64,000 nt of DNA from an uncultured Lachnospiraceae bacterium. Lineage in GTDB: Bacteria > Bacillota > Clostridia > Lachnospirales > Lachnospiraceae. Position 1 is the stretch's first letter; each line of letters opens with the position of its first letter. The position numbers and the translations under genes are program-made. This document shows positions 36,544 through 46,395 of this stretch, piece by piece. Location of the stretch: assembly GCA_902778165.1 (NCBI GenBank), contig CACYWQ010000001.1, positions 124,001 to 188,000 of the forward strand. The letters run 5' to 3'. The notes beneath the pieces were generated by a model that was not told the origin of the DNA, made no database searches, and was given only the letters and a program-made list of their open reading frames with translations.

Positions 36544-37611
36544 ATGGCAAACATAGCACTTATTACGGGAATAACGGGACAGGACGGATCGTATCTGGCA
36601 GAATTCCTTCTTGAGAAGGGATATGAGGTACACGGTCTTGTAAGAAGACACAGTACACAGAACACCGACAGGATTGACCAAATATTGGCAGGTCCGTATA
36701 ACGGAACCAAGTTCTTCTTACACTATGCGGATATGACGGATTCAAGTTGCCTTATAAGATTGGTATCTGAGATTAAGCCTACGGAAGTTTATAACCTTGC
36801 GGCACAGTCTCATGTGGGAATATCATTTGAAGTTCCCGAATATACTGCGGAAGCTACGGGTGTATCTACGATTAAGTTATTGGAGGCACTCAGATTATAC
36901 GGCGGATCGTGCAGGTATTATCAGGCATCCACATCTGAACTGTTCGGAGGAATCCCGGAGACGGCACCTCAGAGCGAGAAGACTCCCTTCTATCCCAAGA
37001 GTCCTTATGGAGCAGCTAAGCTGTATTCATACTGGATCACGGTTAATTACAGAGAGTCATATAAGATGTTTGCCTGCAACGGAATCTTATTTAACCATGA
37101 ATCACCCAGAAGAGGTGAGAATTTCGTAACACGTAAGATTACACTTGCCATAGCCAATATCCTGGCGGGCAAGCAGGAGAAGTTATCCCTTGGTAATATG
37201 AATGCTAAGCGTGACTGGGGATTTGCAGGTGATTACGTAGAGGGAATGTGGCTTATATTACAGCAGGAGAAGCCGGATGACTTCGTGCTTGCAACCAATG
37301 AGACCCATACCGTAAGAGAGTTTGTTGAGGCTGCATTTGCAGAGTGTGGAATCAAGATTCGTTGGGAAGGCGAAGGAATAGATGAGAAGGGTATTGATGA
37401 TGCTACAGGCAGAGTGCTTGTGGATGTCAATCCTCAGTTCTACAGACCTGCGGAAGTTGAATTCTTATGGGGTGATTGCACCAAGGCAGAGACGACACTT
37501 GGATGGAAGAGAAAGGTTGACTTCAAAGGCCTTGTAGCCATGATGATGGATTCGGATCTTCGCGCAATTGCCGGAGTAAGTACTGAAGAATATAAGGCTG
37601 GCAAGAGATAA
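36544..37611 (+). CDS. gmd: GDP-mannose 4,6-dehydratase
   Basis: This 355-residue extended short-chain dehydrogenase converts GDP-mannose to GDP-4-keto-6-deoxymannose, the first step towards GDP-L-fucose. The NADP-binding start is [20 protein letters not shown]. Further markers are [26 protein letters not shown], the active-site region [20 protein letters not shown] (YxxxK) and [23 protein letters not shown] precedes the start. The next pathway enzyme, Fcl, is two genes on, so GDP-fucose is expected in the polymer. Confidence 0.97.
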   Translation: MANIALITGITGQDGSYLAEFLLEKGYEVHGLVRRHSTQNTDRIDQILAGPYNGTKFFLHYADMTDSSCLIRLVSEIKPTEVYNLAAQSHVGISFEVPEYTAEATGVSTIKLLEALRLYGGSCRYYQASTSELFGGIPETAPQSEKTPFYPKSPYGAAKLYSYWITVNYRESYKMFACNGILFNHESPRRGENFVTRKITLAIANILAGKQEKLSLGNMNAKRDWGFAGDYVEGMWLILQQEKPDDFVLATNETHTVREFVEAAFAECGIKIRWEGEGIDEKGIDDATGRVLVDVNPQFYRPAEVEFLWGDCTKAETTLGWKRKVDFKGLVAMMMDSDLRAIAGVSTEEYKAGKR

Positions 37612-37618
37612 TTGATGC

Positions 37619-37689
37619 GGCGGTATTACCGCCTGACTAAGATATTTAAGCATATAACAGACGACAGAAGTAGGTACTCCTGTCGTCTG
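37619..37689. repeat. Two hairpins in the gap after gmd
   Basis: A 6-bp stem (37619-37624 with 37628-37633) is followed by a perfect 10-bp stem, CAGACGACAG (37658-37667) with CTGTCGTCTG (37680-37689), around a 12-base loop. Neither is followed by a T-run. They may attenuate or stabilise the transcript between gmd and the next gene. I would not call them terminators. Confidence 0.45.
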
Positions 37690-37717
37690 ATTGAGTATAT
37701 GGGACTAAAGGGAAGCC

Positions 37718-39490
37718 ATGATTGAAGTATTAGTAAGCTGGATATTCATAGCCATAACTTCATATGTGATCGGGTTTGAGGTGCTTGAATTGTTACTGCA
37801 TCTTATTATACACGGTAATCGCGGGGAGGCTTCGCATCCTCACGTCCTGCGTTGCCTGGTGGGCTTGGCTTGCATCAATGCTTATGCACAGATAATCAGT
37901 CTGTTTGCAGGAGTAGGTATGTGGGCGGATTATATACTTCTGTTTGCCTGCCTGTTAATAGTATTTGTTGATAAGGACCGCTTGGGCAGAGTTATGAATC
38001 TCGGATCTGCCGCAAGCGCCCACCCATACAGAAGTGTGGTATACCTGGTATTGATCCTCCTTATGGCATACGGCACATCAAGAGGATATATGCATTTTGA
38101 TACTAATCTGTATCATGCGCAGGCTATACACTGGATAGAGGATTACGGTGTAGTTCCGGGACTTGCCAATATACAGAGCAGATTCGGATATAACAGTGCG
38201 GAATTTGCACTTAATGCATTGTATGGATTTAAGTGGCTTACAGGAAGATCGCTGCATACAAGTGCGGGATTCTTCGCATTGTTATCTTCCTTTACTGTTG
38301 TAGGAATAGTGGGGGCCTTTATAAGAGATGATGCCGGTAAGATATGTATAATTCCGAGGGTATCGGATTATGTAAGAATCGGGCTAATCTATTATCTTGG
38401 ACTGATTTATTCTGAGATGATATCACCCGCATCGGATTATTACGCTCAGCTGCTTTTGTTTAATATAGTTATAATGTGGCTTGATGCTTCGATTGATATG
38501 TACGGGATACTCACTGTATTAATCGTATATGCCGTCACCATTAAGTTAAGTCTTGCACCACTTGTGCTTCTGGCATTGATACCGGGACTGTATTGGATCA
38601 AGAATAAGAATTATAAGAGTATTATTACCTGTCTGATATTAAGTCTGATAATCGCGATTCCGTATTTCATCCGGGGATACTTTATATCGGGTTGGATTCT
38701 CTATCCATCTACATCTGTAAATTTCGGAGCTCCTGATTGGCAGATGCCTGTGGGAATGGCGAAGTACGATGCGAAAGAGATAGGTATGTGGGGACGCGGT
38801 ATCATGCGTGCCGAAGAATGGGACAGCGTTACTGCATTTAACTGGATCCCCGGATATATTAGTTCTTTATCTGTCATGGAGAAACTGTGGCTTATTGGCG
38901 CTGTAGCATCTCTTATATGCGTGATTATCCTTACGATCAGGACGGCAGCATCATACAAGTCATCGATTCCGGGTGAGTCTTCAATTCCAACTAAGTCTGC
39001 GAATGCAGGCGAGTCATGTGACAAGGCCGGGCGCCTGCAGATAATCCTTCTGATGCTTATCTTATGCTTAGGAATGATTACTTGGTTTATCAAAGCACCC
39101 CTTATAAGATACGGTTATTCATATATCATCATCATTCCGCTGTTAGCTTTAGGATATTCGGTAAGGCATGCCGATAATCTGAGTATTGGGAAGCGTTCAG
39201 TGAATCTGCAACTTATATCGTTTGTATTTATATGTGTGATGATCGGTCTTCTTAAAGCCAAAGGTCTGCTATCCGATATTGTTCGGACTGCAGGTATGGA
39301 ATATTATGTCAACCAGCAGGACTATATTGACGGTGATGCCTTTACCTATACAGTTGATGGAATCACCTTCTATGTAGCTGAAGATGCCGGCCAGATCGGA
39401 TATTATAAGATTCCGTCTACCGTCGAAGAACGACATGATTTCGCTCTTAGGGGCCCTGAACTCAAAGACGGTTTCAGATATTCAGAATAG
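37718..39490 (+). CDS. Large multi-pass membrane protein, LIC_10190-like
   Basis: This 590-residue protein has about eleven membrane helices. HFDTNLYHAQAIHWIEDYG and VPGLANIQSRFGYNSAEFAL resemble the LIC_10190 family of polysaccharide-locus membrane proteins and recall GT-C donors and acceptors. A Ser/Pro/Gly-rich cytoplasmic or periplasmic loop (about 410-440) interrupts the helices. The last 70 residues are soluble. It lies between gmd and fcl, so it may act on a fucose-containing lipid intermediate, but this is only context. AAGGGA precedes ATG 37718. Confidence 0.68.
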   Translation: MIEVLVSWIFIAITSYVIGFEVLELLLHLIIHGNRGEASHPHVLRCLVGLACINAYAQIISLFAGVGMWADYILLFACLLIVFVDKDRLGRVMNLGSAASAHPYRSVVYLVLILLMAYGTSRGYMHFDTNLYHAQAIHWIEDYGVVPGLANIQSRFGYNSAEFALNALYGFKWLTGRSLHTSAGFFALLSSFTVVGIVGAFIRDDAGKICIIPRVSDYVRIGLIYYLGLIYSEMISPASDYYAQLLLFNIVIMWLDASIDMYGILTVLIVYAVTIKLSLAPLVLLALIPGLYWIKNKNYKSIITCLILSLIIAIPYFIRGYFISGWILYPSTSVNFGAPDWQMPVGMAKYDAKEIGMWGRGIMRAEEWDSVTAFNWIPGYISSLSVMEKLWLIGAVASLICVIILTIRTAASYKSSIPGESSIPTKSANAGESCDKAGRLQIILLMLILCLGMITWFIKAPLIRYGYSYIIIIPLLALGYSVRHADNLSIGKRSVNLQLISFVFICVMIGLLKAKGLLSDIVRTAGMEYYVNQQDYIDGDAFTYTVDGITFYVAEDAGQIGYYKIPSTVEERHDFALRGPELKDGFRYSE

Positions 39491-39507
39491 TTGTGATTTA
39501 TGGTATA

Positions 39508-39532
39508 ATAAACCGTCCGATGGACGGTTTAT
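39508..39532 (+). terminator. Hairpin after the LIC_10190-like gene, possible weak terminator
   Basis: An 11-bp perfect stem (39508-39518 with 39522-39532) has a 3-base loop. It ends in TTTAT rather than a long T-run, so termination would be weak. A TGGTATAAT extended -10 match (39501-39509) overlaps its left edge but lacks a good -35. Confidence 0.45.
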
Positions 39533-39560
39533 CCCGCCGGCAGAATTAGGATTCTTAATG

Positions 39561-39590
39561 GTCAAAACGCATAGATAAATGTGATATAAT
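39561..39590 (+). promoter_or_regulatory. Candidate extended -10 promoter upstream of fcl
   Basis: TATAAT at 39585-39590 is preceded by an exact TGA (TGn) extension at 39582-39584. The -35 region is poor (GTCAAA at 39561-39566, spacer 18). A TSS near 39597 would leave a leader of about 28 bases containing the GGAGGA ribosome binding site. Confidence 0.5.
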
Positions 39591-39624
39591 ATATAAGATA
39601 TTTTTTGATATTTCGGAGGATTAA

Positions 39625-40575
39625 ATGGCTAATTTAGTACATGGCGATAAGATATACGTAGCGGGCCACAGAGGGCTTGTCGGAAGTGCGATAGTGCGCT
39701 CTCTTAAGAGAAGCGGATATGACAATATAATAGGAAGGACACATGCGGAACTTGATCTTACGAATCAGGCTGCAGTACAGGCTTTCTTTGAAGAAGAGAG
39801 ACCGGATGTTGTGGTACTGGCAGCAGCCAAGGTAGGCGGCATAGGTGCCAACAGCAGTGAGCCTGCGGAATTTGCATATCAGAACATGCAGATTCAGTGT
39901 AATGTGATTAAGTGTTGTCATGACTATAAAGTTAAGAAGTTACTGTTCTTAGGAAGTTCGTGCATATATCCCAGAATGGCTCCGCAGCCTATCCCTGAGG
40001 ATGCTTTGCTTACTGGACCTCTTGAGATTACCAATGAGGCATATGCGATTGCCAAGATATCGGGACTTAAGATGTGCAGTTTCTATAAGCAGCAGTATGG
40101 CGATGATTTCATAAGCTGTATGCCTACCAATCTCTACGGACCATATGACAATTACGATCTTGCCGGATCTCATGTTATGCCTGCCATGATCAGGAAGTTC
40201 CATGAGGCCAAGGTAAGCGGCGCTAAGAGCGTTGAATTATGGGGAACAGGTTCACCCCTTAGAGAATTCTTATATTCAGATGATATGGCTGATGCATGTG
40301 TATTCTTACTTGAGAATTATCAGGGTATTACGCATGTCAATATTGGTACGGGTAAGGAGATTACAATTAAGGATCTTGCTTATCTTGTTAAGGATACCGT
40401 AGGATTTGAGGGAGAGATAATTTGGAACTCTGAGATGCCTGACGGAACTCCCAGGAAATTGTGTGATGTGACTAAGTTGCATGAACTTGGATGGACACAT
40501 AAGGTTGAGTTGGAAGAAGGGGTTAAGCTTGCTTACGAATGGTTTAAGGATAACGTGGATTCGGCCAGGGTATAA
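39625..40575 (+). CDS. fcl: GDP-L-fucose synthase
   Basis: This 316-residue epimerase/reductase turns the Gmd product into GDP-L-fucose. The NADP motif is [13 protein letters not shown]. Family markers are [45 protein letters not shown] (catalytic YxxxK), [13 protein letters not shown] and [27 protein letters not shown] lies just before the start. Its own promoter-like sequence and the hairpin upstream suggest a separate transcription unit from gmd. Confidence 0.97.
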   Translation: MANLVHGDKIYVAGHRGLVGSAIVRSLKRSGYDNIIGRTHAELDLTNQAAVQAFFEEERPDVVVLAAAKVGGIGANSSEPAEFAYQNMQIQCNVIKCCHDYKVKKLLFLGSSCIYPRMAPQPIPEDALLTGPLEITNEAYAIAKISGLKMCSFYKQQYGDDFISCMPTNLYGPYDNYDLAGSHVMPAMIRKFHEAKVSGAKSVELWGTGSPLREFLYSDDMADACVFLLENYQGITHVNIGTGKEITIKDLAYLVKDTVGFEGEIIWNSEMPDGTPRKLCDVTKLHELGWTHKVELEEGVKLAYEWFKDNVDSARV

Positions 40576-40589
40576 GCGGAGTATAGGAT

Positions 40590-41624
40590 ATGCATTCTTT
40601 TGATATAATGGACGTTTTGGGGATTGTGGCGGTTTTCGCCATGCCCTATATGTCCGGATATATAATCAGGAATATTGCAGGTAAGAAGGAGATCGGTCAG
40701 ATTGAGACATATCTGTCGGGTTTCCTTTTTCTTTTTTTGATGCAGGGACTGCTTATAAGCACCTCATATATCGTACTTAACAGAAGCTTTGATGAGATTT
40801 CGGCATATGTAAGAAACGCATATATCGTGATAGCCGTGGTATTTGTAATAGTCTTTATTCTTACGCACACGCTGTTTATCACTAAGGATGCTCCTGACAG
40901 ATACAGTCATAAGCTTAAGAAAGAAGAACTTATTATGATTGGAATTACATTTGCAATTTTCGTTCTTCTCTGCGTCAGAATTATCAGAATCATGGATTAT
41001 GTGAGAGAAGATCATATGCTTCCGATGGTTCGAATCATCCTTAACACCCGAACAATAGATGTATATAACCCAATCACTTCGACTCCCTACGTGTACGGTG
41101 TGTTAAGTTCGCGTAAGATCATTACACTTCCCATATATTATGCATGTATCTGCGATATATTCGGTCTTAATGAGATTGCCCTTCTATACGTGGTATGTAC
41201 GATACAGACGATTATCTGCACTTATATGTCATGTGTATTATTCATTATTCCTATGATCAAAATAAGAGAGAGAGTATTCTTATACGGGATATTCGTGGGA
41301 GTACTCATGCTAAGCGGAGATTATTTTAATAAATCGATAGGTGCAAGACTGTTATGGAACGGTTATGCGGGAGATACCATAGTATCCGTTGTTATGATTC
41401 CGTATGTATTGTATGTGATCCTTTGTGCATACAGAGATAAGAAGGTTAAGTTATCTTATGTTCTTAAATTCCTTCTTGTGCTTATATCATCGGTATTTAT
41501 GATAAGCCTGGCTAAGGGTGCGCTGTTAATAGCGATCACGGCAGGAATTGCATGTATAAGTTGTATTATCGTAGGCAAGAAGGGTCAGATATATGATGAC
41601 AGTACCCTTATAGTGGAGGAATAG
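40590..41624 (+). CDS. Multi-pass membrane protein, N-terminal part of a DUF6077-like protein
   Basis: This 344-residue protein has about nine membrane helices and almost no soluble domain. The loop RIIRIMDYVREDHMLPMVR followed by TSTPYVYGVLSSRKIITLPI resembles the DUF6077 family found in Firmicute surface-glycan loci, which normally run to about 600 residues. Here the stop codon at 41622 is followed one base later by a second membrane gene in another frame, and the two together have the expected length and topology. I cannot tell from sequence alone whether this is a natural split or a frameshift. Function unknown. Confidence 0.65.
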   Translation: MHSFDIMDVLGIVAVFAMPYMSGYIIRNIAGKKEIGQIETYLSGFLFLFLMQGLLISTSYIVLNRSFDEISAYVRNAYIVIAVVFVIVFILTHTLFITKDAPDRYSHKLKKEELIMIGITFAIFVLLCVRIIRIMDYVREDHMLPMVRIILNTRTIDVYNPITSTPYVYGVLSSRKIITLPIYYACICDIFGLNEIALLYVVCTIQTIICTYMSCVLFIIPMIKIRERVFLYGIFVGVLMLSGDYFNKSIGARLLWNGYAGDTIVSVVMIPYVLYVILCAYRDKKVKLSYVLKFLLVLISSVFMISLAKGALLIAITAGIACISCIIVGKKGQIYDDSTLIVEE

Positions 41625-41625
41625 A

Positions 41626-42399
41626 GTGAGCAGAATAGCAGAGACAATGTATGTATTCTTCCAGAACAGCAAGACCGAAGGAGCTTATATCCTCTTATTT
41701 GCCCTAAGTATCGTGATTCTGTATTCCGTAGGCAAAGACAGATTCAAGTTTAACTTAGTCTATCCCTTATTGCTTATGTTGGGTGTTGCATGTAATCCGG
41801 TGACGATATGGACCTTATCGCTTATATTCCCCGTGATTAAACATTACAGCATGATACCGATGCTTATTCCGATATTTGTATACATTCCTTATGCGATAAC
41901 CGAACTGTTATATAAGACCAAGACCGTAAGAACCAGAAGAATCGTAGCTGTATTATTGTTCATATACGTATCCATCTGCGGCAATTTCTTGGGGGCCTTC
42001 CCGGGCAATACCCGTACCGATATCAATCATTATGATGAGGGTAAGAAGCAGATTGTTGAATATCTTGATGTCAATAAGCCTAATCTTGTGCTTGCGGATG
42101 ATGATATACTGCCCTTTATCTCTTCATACGGAGATATGATTCCGCTTCTGTACGGACATAATATCATGCAGCCTGACAGTGATCTGGGAGTTAAGGACAG
42201 CTATGATGAAGGAATATTCTATATACACGATTTAATGTGGAAATCCGACGTATATATGGATGAGATTACGAGTGTCGCCGCATCTATGGGATGTGATATA
42301 ATAATCATTAAGAATTACGAGGGAGCAGAGGATAGAGAAGGAACCTTTAAGAGGGTCCTTACAACCGATGATTATATAGTATACAGGAGTGTAATCTGA
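41626..42399 (+). CDS. Multi-pass membrane protein, C-terminal part of a DUF6077-like protein
   Basis: This 257-residue protein starts at GTG 41626 with GGAGGA (41615-41620) in front, so it is probably translated as its own protein. It has four or five helices (about 15-125), then a soluble extracellular-looking domain (about 140-257, with LADDDILPFISSYG and YGHNIMQPDSDLGV) that ends in FKRVLTTDDYIVYR. It seems to complete the preceding protein. It overlaps the next gene at 42399. No catalytic motif is recognised. Confidence 0.62.
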   Translation: MSRIAETMYVFFQNSKTEGAYILLFALSIVILYSVGKDRFKFNLVYPLLLMLGVACNPVTIWTLSLIFPVIKHYSMIPMLIPIFVYIPYAITELLYKTKTVRTRRIVAVLLFIYVSICGNFLGAFPGNTRTDINHYDEGKKQIVEYLDVNKPNLVLADDDILPFISSYGDMIPLLYGHNIMQPDSDLGVKDSYDEGIFYIHDLMWKSDVYMDEITSVAASMGCDIIIIKNYEGAEDREGTFKRVLTTDDYIVYRSVI

Positions 42400-43325
42400 T
42401 GTTACTTAGCGTGATAGTGCCTTGTTATAACGAAGAAGAGAATATAAGGTATTTCTATGATGAACTTAATAAGAATGCGAACTTCTTTAAGGAGAAAGCA
42501 TTGGACATTGAGATAATCTATGTCGATGACGGTTCTAAGGACGGTACGGTTCGTGAGATTAAGGCATTAAATGAGACTGATAACAGAGTTAAACTTGTAT
42601 CTTTTTCACGTAACTTCGGCAAGGAAGCTGCGATATATGCAGGATTTGAGAAGTCCAAGGGAGACTATGCGGTTGTAATGGATGCCGACTTACAGGACCC
42701 TCCTGCACTGCTTCCTGAGATGTTTGAATATATTGAACAGGGTTATGATTCCGTTGCAACAAGAAGGGTTAATCGTAAGGGTGAGCCGCCCATAAGAAGC
42801 TTTCTTGCAAGGAAGTTCTATAAGATCATGAATAAGATCAGCAAGACCGATATCGTGGACGGAGCCAGAGATTACAGGCTTATGACAAGACAAGTCGTTA
42901 ATGCGATTCTGTCTATGGGTGAGTATAACCGATTCAGCAAGGGCATATACGGCTGGGTAGGCTATAAGACCAAATGGCTTGAATTTGAGAATGTTGAAAG
43001 AGCCAAGGGAGAGACCAAGTGGAGCTTCTGGGGATTATTCTTATACTCGATTGAGGGAATAATAGCATTCTCAACCGCGCCTCTTGCAATAGCCTCTTTC
43101 TTAGGAGTGTTGTTCTGTGTATTGGCATTTGTGCTTATTATATTCATACTGATCCGTTCCATATTCTGGGAAGATCCCACAAGCGGATGGCAGTCACTTG
43201 TGTGTATTATCTCGCTTATAAGCGGAGTGCAGTTGCTGTGTCTTGGGATACTCGGACAATACTTAAGTAAGACTTATCTTGAGGTTAAGAACAGACCTAA
43301 GTATCTTGTGAAGGAAGAATTGTAA
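42399..43325 (+). CDS. GT2 glycosyltransferase with C-terminal membrane helices (GtrB/DPM-like)
   Basis: This 308-residue enzyme has the GT-A start SVIVPCYNEEENIRYFYDEL, donor motif YVDDGSKDGT, DXD region VMDADLQDPP and RRVNRKGEPPIRS. Two membrane helices (about 228-255 and 262-285) close the protein. This layout is that of polyprenyl-phosphate glucosyl- or mannosyltransferases, which load a sugar on undecaprenyl phosphate for GT-C enzymes outside the membrane. Several GT-C-like proteins in this cluster could use its product. Confidence 0.92.
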   Translation: MLLSVIVPCYNEEENIRYFYDELNKNANFFKEKALDIEIIYVDDGSKDGTVREIKALNETDNRVKLVSFSRNFGKEAAIYAGFEKSKGDYAVVMDADLQDPPALLPEMFEYIEQGYDSVATRRVNRKGEPPIRSFLARKFYKIMNKISKTDIVDGARDYRLMTRQVVNAILSMGEYNRFSKGIYGWVGYKTKWLEFENVERAKGETKWSFWGLFLYSIEGIIAFSTAPLAIASFLGVLFCVLAFVLIIFILIRSIFWEDPTSGWQSLVCIISLISGVQLLCLGILGQYLSKTYLEVKNRPKYLVKEEL

Positions 43326-44080
43326 TGATATCTATTGTTACGCCCGTATATAATGCAGCCGGATTCATAGAGGATACTCTTAAGATGGTACCGTGCCAGG
43401 ATTACAAAGACTGGGAGTGGATACTCATAGAGGATGGCTCGACCGATAATACAAGACAGATTCTTAAGGACTATGAGGCATCACCTGACAGGGATGTCAG
43501 GATTAAGATTCTGTTCCTTGATGATAATGGTCACGGAGCGGCAGGAGCCCGTAACAGAGGACTTGATGCGGCTAAGGGAAGATATATTGCATTCCTTGAT
43601 GCGGATGATGTTTGGAAAGATGATAAGTTATCAAGACAGCTTGCATTTATGGATAGGACCGGTGCAGCATTTTCATTTACGGCATATGAGTTTGGAGATG
43701 AGAAAGCTGTAGGTACAGGCAAGATCGTTAAGGTGCCGGACAGCTTAAATTATAAACAGGCATTATCAAGGACCGTGATATTTACATCTACTACGATGTT
43801 TGATACCGATAAGATTGATAAGGATAAGATATATATGCCTTATATTGCAAGCGAAGACACTGCGGCATGGTGGAGTATACTGCGAGGCGGTGTGACCGCA
43901 AGAGGACTTAATGAGGTGCTTACAATATACAGACGTCCTGCAAAGTCCTTATCAAGCAATAAGCTTACGGCAATTAAGAGAATCTGGGCTTTATACAGAC
44001 AATACGAAGGATTGAGCATATGTGCCAGTGCCTGTTATTTCATAGGGTGGGCGGTAAGAGCTACCTTAAGAAGGTTATAG
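43325..44080 (+). CDS. GT2 family glycosyltransferase
   Basis: This 251-residue cytosolic GT-A enzyme starts with ISIVTPVYNAAGFIEDTLKM, followed by WILIEDGSTDNT, GAAGARNRGLDAAKG and the metal-binding FLDADDVWK. Its start overlaps the preceding stop codon by one base. It resembles TuaG/WcaA-type transferases that extend a lipid-linked oligosaccharide. The sugar cannot be assigned. Confidence 0.93.
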   Translation: MISIVTPVYNAAGFIEDTLKMVPCQDYKDWEWILIEDGSTDNTRQILKDYEASPDRDVRIKILFLDDNGHGAAGARNRGLDAAKGRYIAFLDADDVWKDDKLSRQLAFMDRTGAAFSFTAYEFGDEKAVGTGKIVKVPDSLNYKQALSRTVIFTSTTMFDTDKIDKDKIYMPYIASEDTAAWWSILRGGVTARGLNEVLTIYRRPAKSLSSNKLTAIKRIWALYRQYEGLSICASACYFIGWAVRATLRRL

Positions 44081-44089
44081 ATTAAATAG

Positions 44090-45463
44090 ATGAACACCAA
44101 AGAAACGATCAAAAGAACAGTCATATTGTTGTGGAGTATGCTTGGAGTAGCGATCCTTACAGCCATATACGCTTATGTATGGATGGAGATCATACATGGA
44201 CGCTTAGTATGGCATGTTAAGTTATACTTCAAGGGCCATCTGCTTATGATATTCGTATATTTCGTTCTTATCTTTTTCTTCAGCAGTACCTTCGGAGGAC
44301 TCAAGATAGGTTATCTTAAGCCATGGGATGTATTCTTCTCGGACATATTCGCAATAGTAATTGTAGACATCGTGAGTTATCTTCAGATATCTCTTATGGA
44401 GATAAGATTATTTAAGGGCGACGTGATGTTTACCATGGCGTTAATTCAGATTGCATTTGCAGGAATCTGGGTATTCCTAGGTGGAAGATTGTATCGGTTA
44501 TTCTTCCCTCCACGCAAGCTTCTGTTAATCTACGGCGACCATCCGATAGATGATATACAGCATAAATTTGCAACAAGGAAAGATAAGTATCAAATCGTTA
44601 AGCTCATGTATATGGGCGAGGATGAGGAAGTACTTAATGATGAGATGATAAGTAAGGAATATGACGGTGTTGTATTGTGGGACGTTCCGGCTCAGATTCG
44701 CAACAGATTCCTTAAATACATGTATGCAAGAAATATAAGGGTATATATGATGCCCAAGATATCGGATGTCATCATTAAGGGTTCGGATCCGTTGCACTTA
44801 TTTGATACTCCGATATTCCTTACAAGGGAATATAATCTTAAGGTTGAGCAGAGATTTGCCAAGAGGCTTATTGATATAGTCTTCTCGCTTATCCTTGCGG
44901 TAATAACTTCGCCGATTATGATAATAACCGCAATCGCGATTAAGTGCTATGACAGAGGACCGGTATTATATAAGCAGATAAGATGTACGGAAGGCGGAAG
45001 AGAGTTCCGTATTATGAAGTTCAGATCCATGATAGTCGATGCGGAGAAAGACGGCGTGGCCAGACTTGCGGGCAAGCACGATACAAGAATCACCCCGATA
45101 GGGCGATTCATAAGGGCCGTAAGAATAGATGAGTTGCCGCAGTTATTTAACATACTTAAGGGAGACATGTCATTTATAGGTCCAAGACCTGAGAGGCCTG
45201 AGATAATCAGCCAGTATATGGAGACAATGCCTGAATTTGCATTCAGAATGAGGGTTAAGGCGGGGCTAGCGGGATACGCACAGGTGTACGGCAAATACAA
45301 CACAACCCCGTATGATAAGCTTAAGTTGGACTTAAGTTATATAGAGAATTACAGTGTATGGATGGATATTAAGCTTATGATGTTAACGCTTAAGATTCTG
45401 TTCTCGCCGGAAGCTACGGAAGGTGTGGATGAGAATCAGATAACCGCGGATAAGCAACACTAA
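44090..45463 (+). CDS. Polyprenyl-phosphate sugar-1-phosphate transferase (initiating enzyme)
   Basis: This 457-residue protein belongs to the WbaP/WcaJ type and starts repeat-unit synthesis by moving a sugar-1-phosphate from a nucleotide sugar to undecaprenyl phosphate. Four N-terminal helices (about 10-145) and a CoA-binding-like middle domain precede a membrane re-entrant helix (about 265-290, KRLIDIVFSLILAVITSPIM). The catalytic core has GPVLYKQIRCTEGGREFRIM, KFRSMIVDAE, RIDELPQLFNILKGDMSFIG and PRPERPE. All key residues are intact. It marks this locus as a lipid-linked, probably Wzy-type polymer. Confidence 0.95.
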   Translation: MNTKETIKRTVILLWSMLGVAILTAIYAYVWMEIIHGRLVWHVKLYFKGHLLMIFVYFVLIFFFSSTFGGLKIGYLKPWDVFFSDIFAIVIVDIVSYLQISLMEIRLFKGDVMFTMALIQIAFAGIWVFLGGRLYRLFFPPRKLLLIYGDHPIDDIQHKFATRKDKYQIVKLMYMGEDEEVLNDEMISKEYDGVVLWDVPAQIRNRFLKYMYARNIRVYMMPKISDVIIKGSDPLHLFDTPIFLTREYNLKVEQRFAKRLIDIVFSLILAVITSPIMIITAIAIKCYDRGPVLYKQIRCTEGGREFRIMKFRSMIVDAEKDGVARLAGKHDTRITPIGRFIRAVRIDELPQLFNILKGDMSFIGPRPERPEIISQYMETMPEFAFRMRVKAGLAGYAQVYGKYNTTPYDKLKLDLSYIENYSVWMDIKLMMLTLKILFSPEATEGVDENQITADKQH

Positions 45464-45485
45464 TCATCCGATGAAAGGATAAGTC

Positions 45486-46391
45486 ATGGCAACTTACAAT
45501 CCGGGAGCACAGGGTGTCGATATCGTCAGAATATGGAGACAATTCATAAGAAAGATTTGGTTGGTAATAGCAGCGATTATGATCGGTGCTATTATTGGTA
45601 TTCTGACATATAAGTTATACAGTGAATATAAGAGTGGCAATACCGTATACAGGATAAGCAACGACTATTATATTACTCTTGATTATGAAGGGTATCCCAA
45701 TGGTCCTGATTATTACAATGCTTATACTTGGGATTCGATACTTAGGGATAATCCGATTACGGAATATGCGCTTACTCTGCTTCCCGGTGTCACCAAACAG
45801 CAGATACTTGATTCTGTTACGGGTGAGATCTTAGGTGATTACAGGATTCTGACCGTACAGGTGACAGGCACCGATCCTGATTTGGTTAAGAGTATCTCGG
45901 ATGCTTATAAGCAGGCCTTGCCGCATTTTGCCACGGAAATAGATATGATCTTACATATCGACCTGTGGACCGATTCCGAAATGGTCGAATATGACGCTTA
46001 TACAAGAGATTATAATGCGGCATTGCTTGGAGGCCTCATAGGATTAATCATAAGTGTATTCGGAATACTGTTATATTATGTCATAGATGACGGAATCTAT
46101 TCTGAGAGAGATTGGGTTGGCAGATACCCGGATATCCCGTACTTAGGATTTAAGGACAGTGAAGAAGCTAAGATCAACACCTCGCATATATTAGGCGATA
46201 CGACAAGTATGGAGTATTTGGAAGCAGGGGATTTTGAATTCTCCGTAAATGCGTTTAATAAGTTGCGTGCCTCATCGGGAGTAATACTTGCTATAAGACA
46301 GGGTAAGGATAAGGGCGAGATAATAGATAAGGTTGTCTATACACTTAAGAAGCAGAATGTCCCTATTAAGGGAGTTGTAGTAACGAAATAA
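45486..46391 (+). CDS. Polysaccharide co-polymerase (Wzz/YveK-like) with degenerate kinase-like tail
   Basis: This 301-residue chain-length regulator has TM1 (about 25-45), an external domain (about 55-175) and TM2 (about 180-200). After TM2, the text DDGIYSERDWVGRYPDIPYLG matches the usual transition to a bacterial tyrosine kinase. Some 90 more residues follow, but they lack Walker motifs. The end (GVILAIRQGKDKGEIIDKVV, then VPIKGVVVTK) resembles the last strand-helix-strand of BY-kinases. It is therefore either a truncated fusion or a docking remnant. No separate kinase gene is seen in the window. Confidence 0.78.
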   Translation: MATYNPGAQGVDIVRIWRQFIRKIWLVIAAIMIGAIIGILTYKLYSEYKSGNTVYRISNDYYITLDYEGYPNGPDYYNAYTWDSILRDNPITEYALTLLPGVTKQQILDSVTGEILGDYRILTVQVTGTDPDLVKSISDAYKQALPHFATEIDMILHIDLWTDSEMVEYDAYTRDYNAALLGGLIGLIISVFGILLYYVIDDGIYSERDWVGRYPDIPYLGFKDSEEAKINTSHILGDTTSMEYLEAGDFEFSVNAFNKLRASSGVILAIRQGKDKGEIIDKVVYTLKKQNVPIKGVVVTK

Positions 46392-46395
46392 ACAT

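Noticed and set aside
37619-37689. Terminator after gmd
   Set aside because: The hairpins are real but no T-run follows; they are reported as repeats only.
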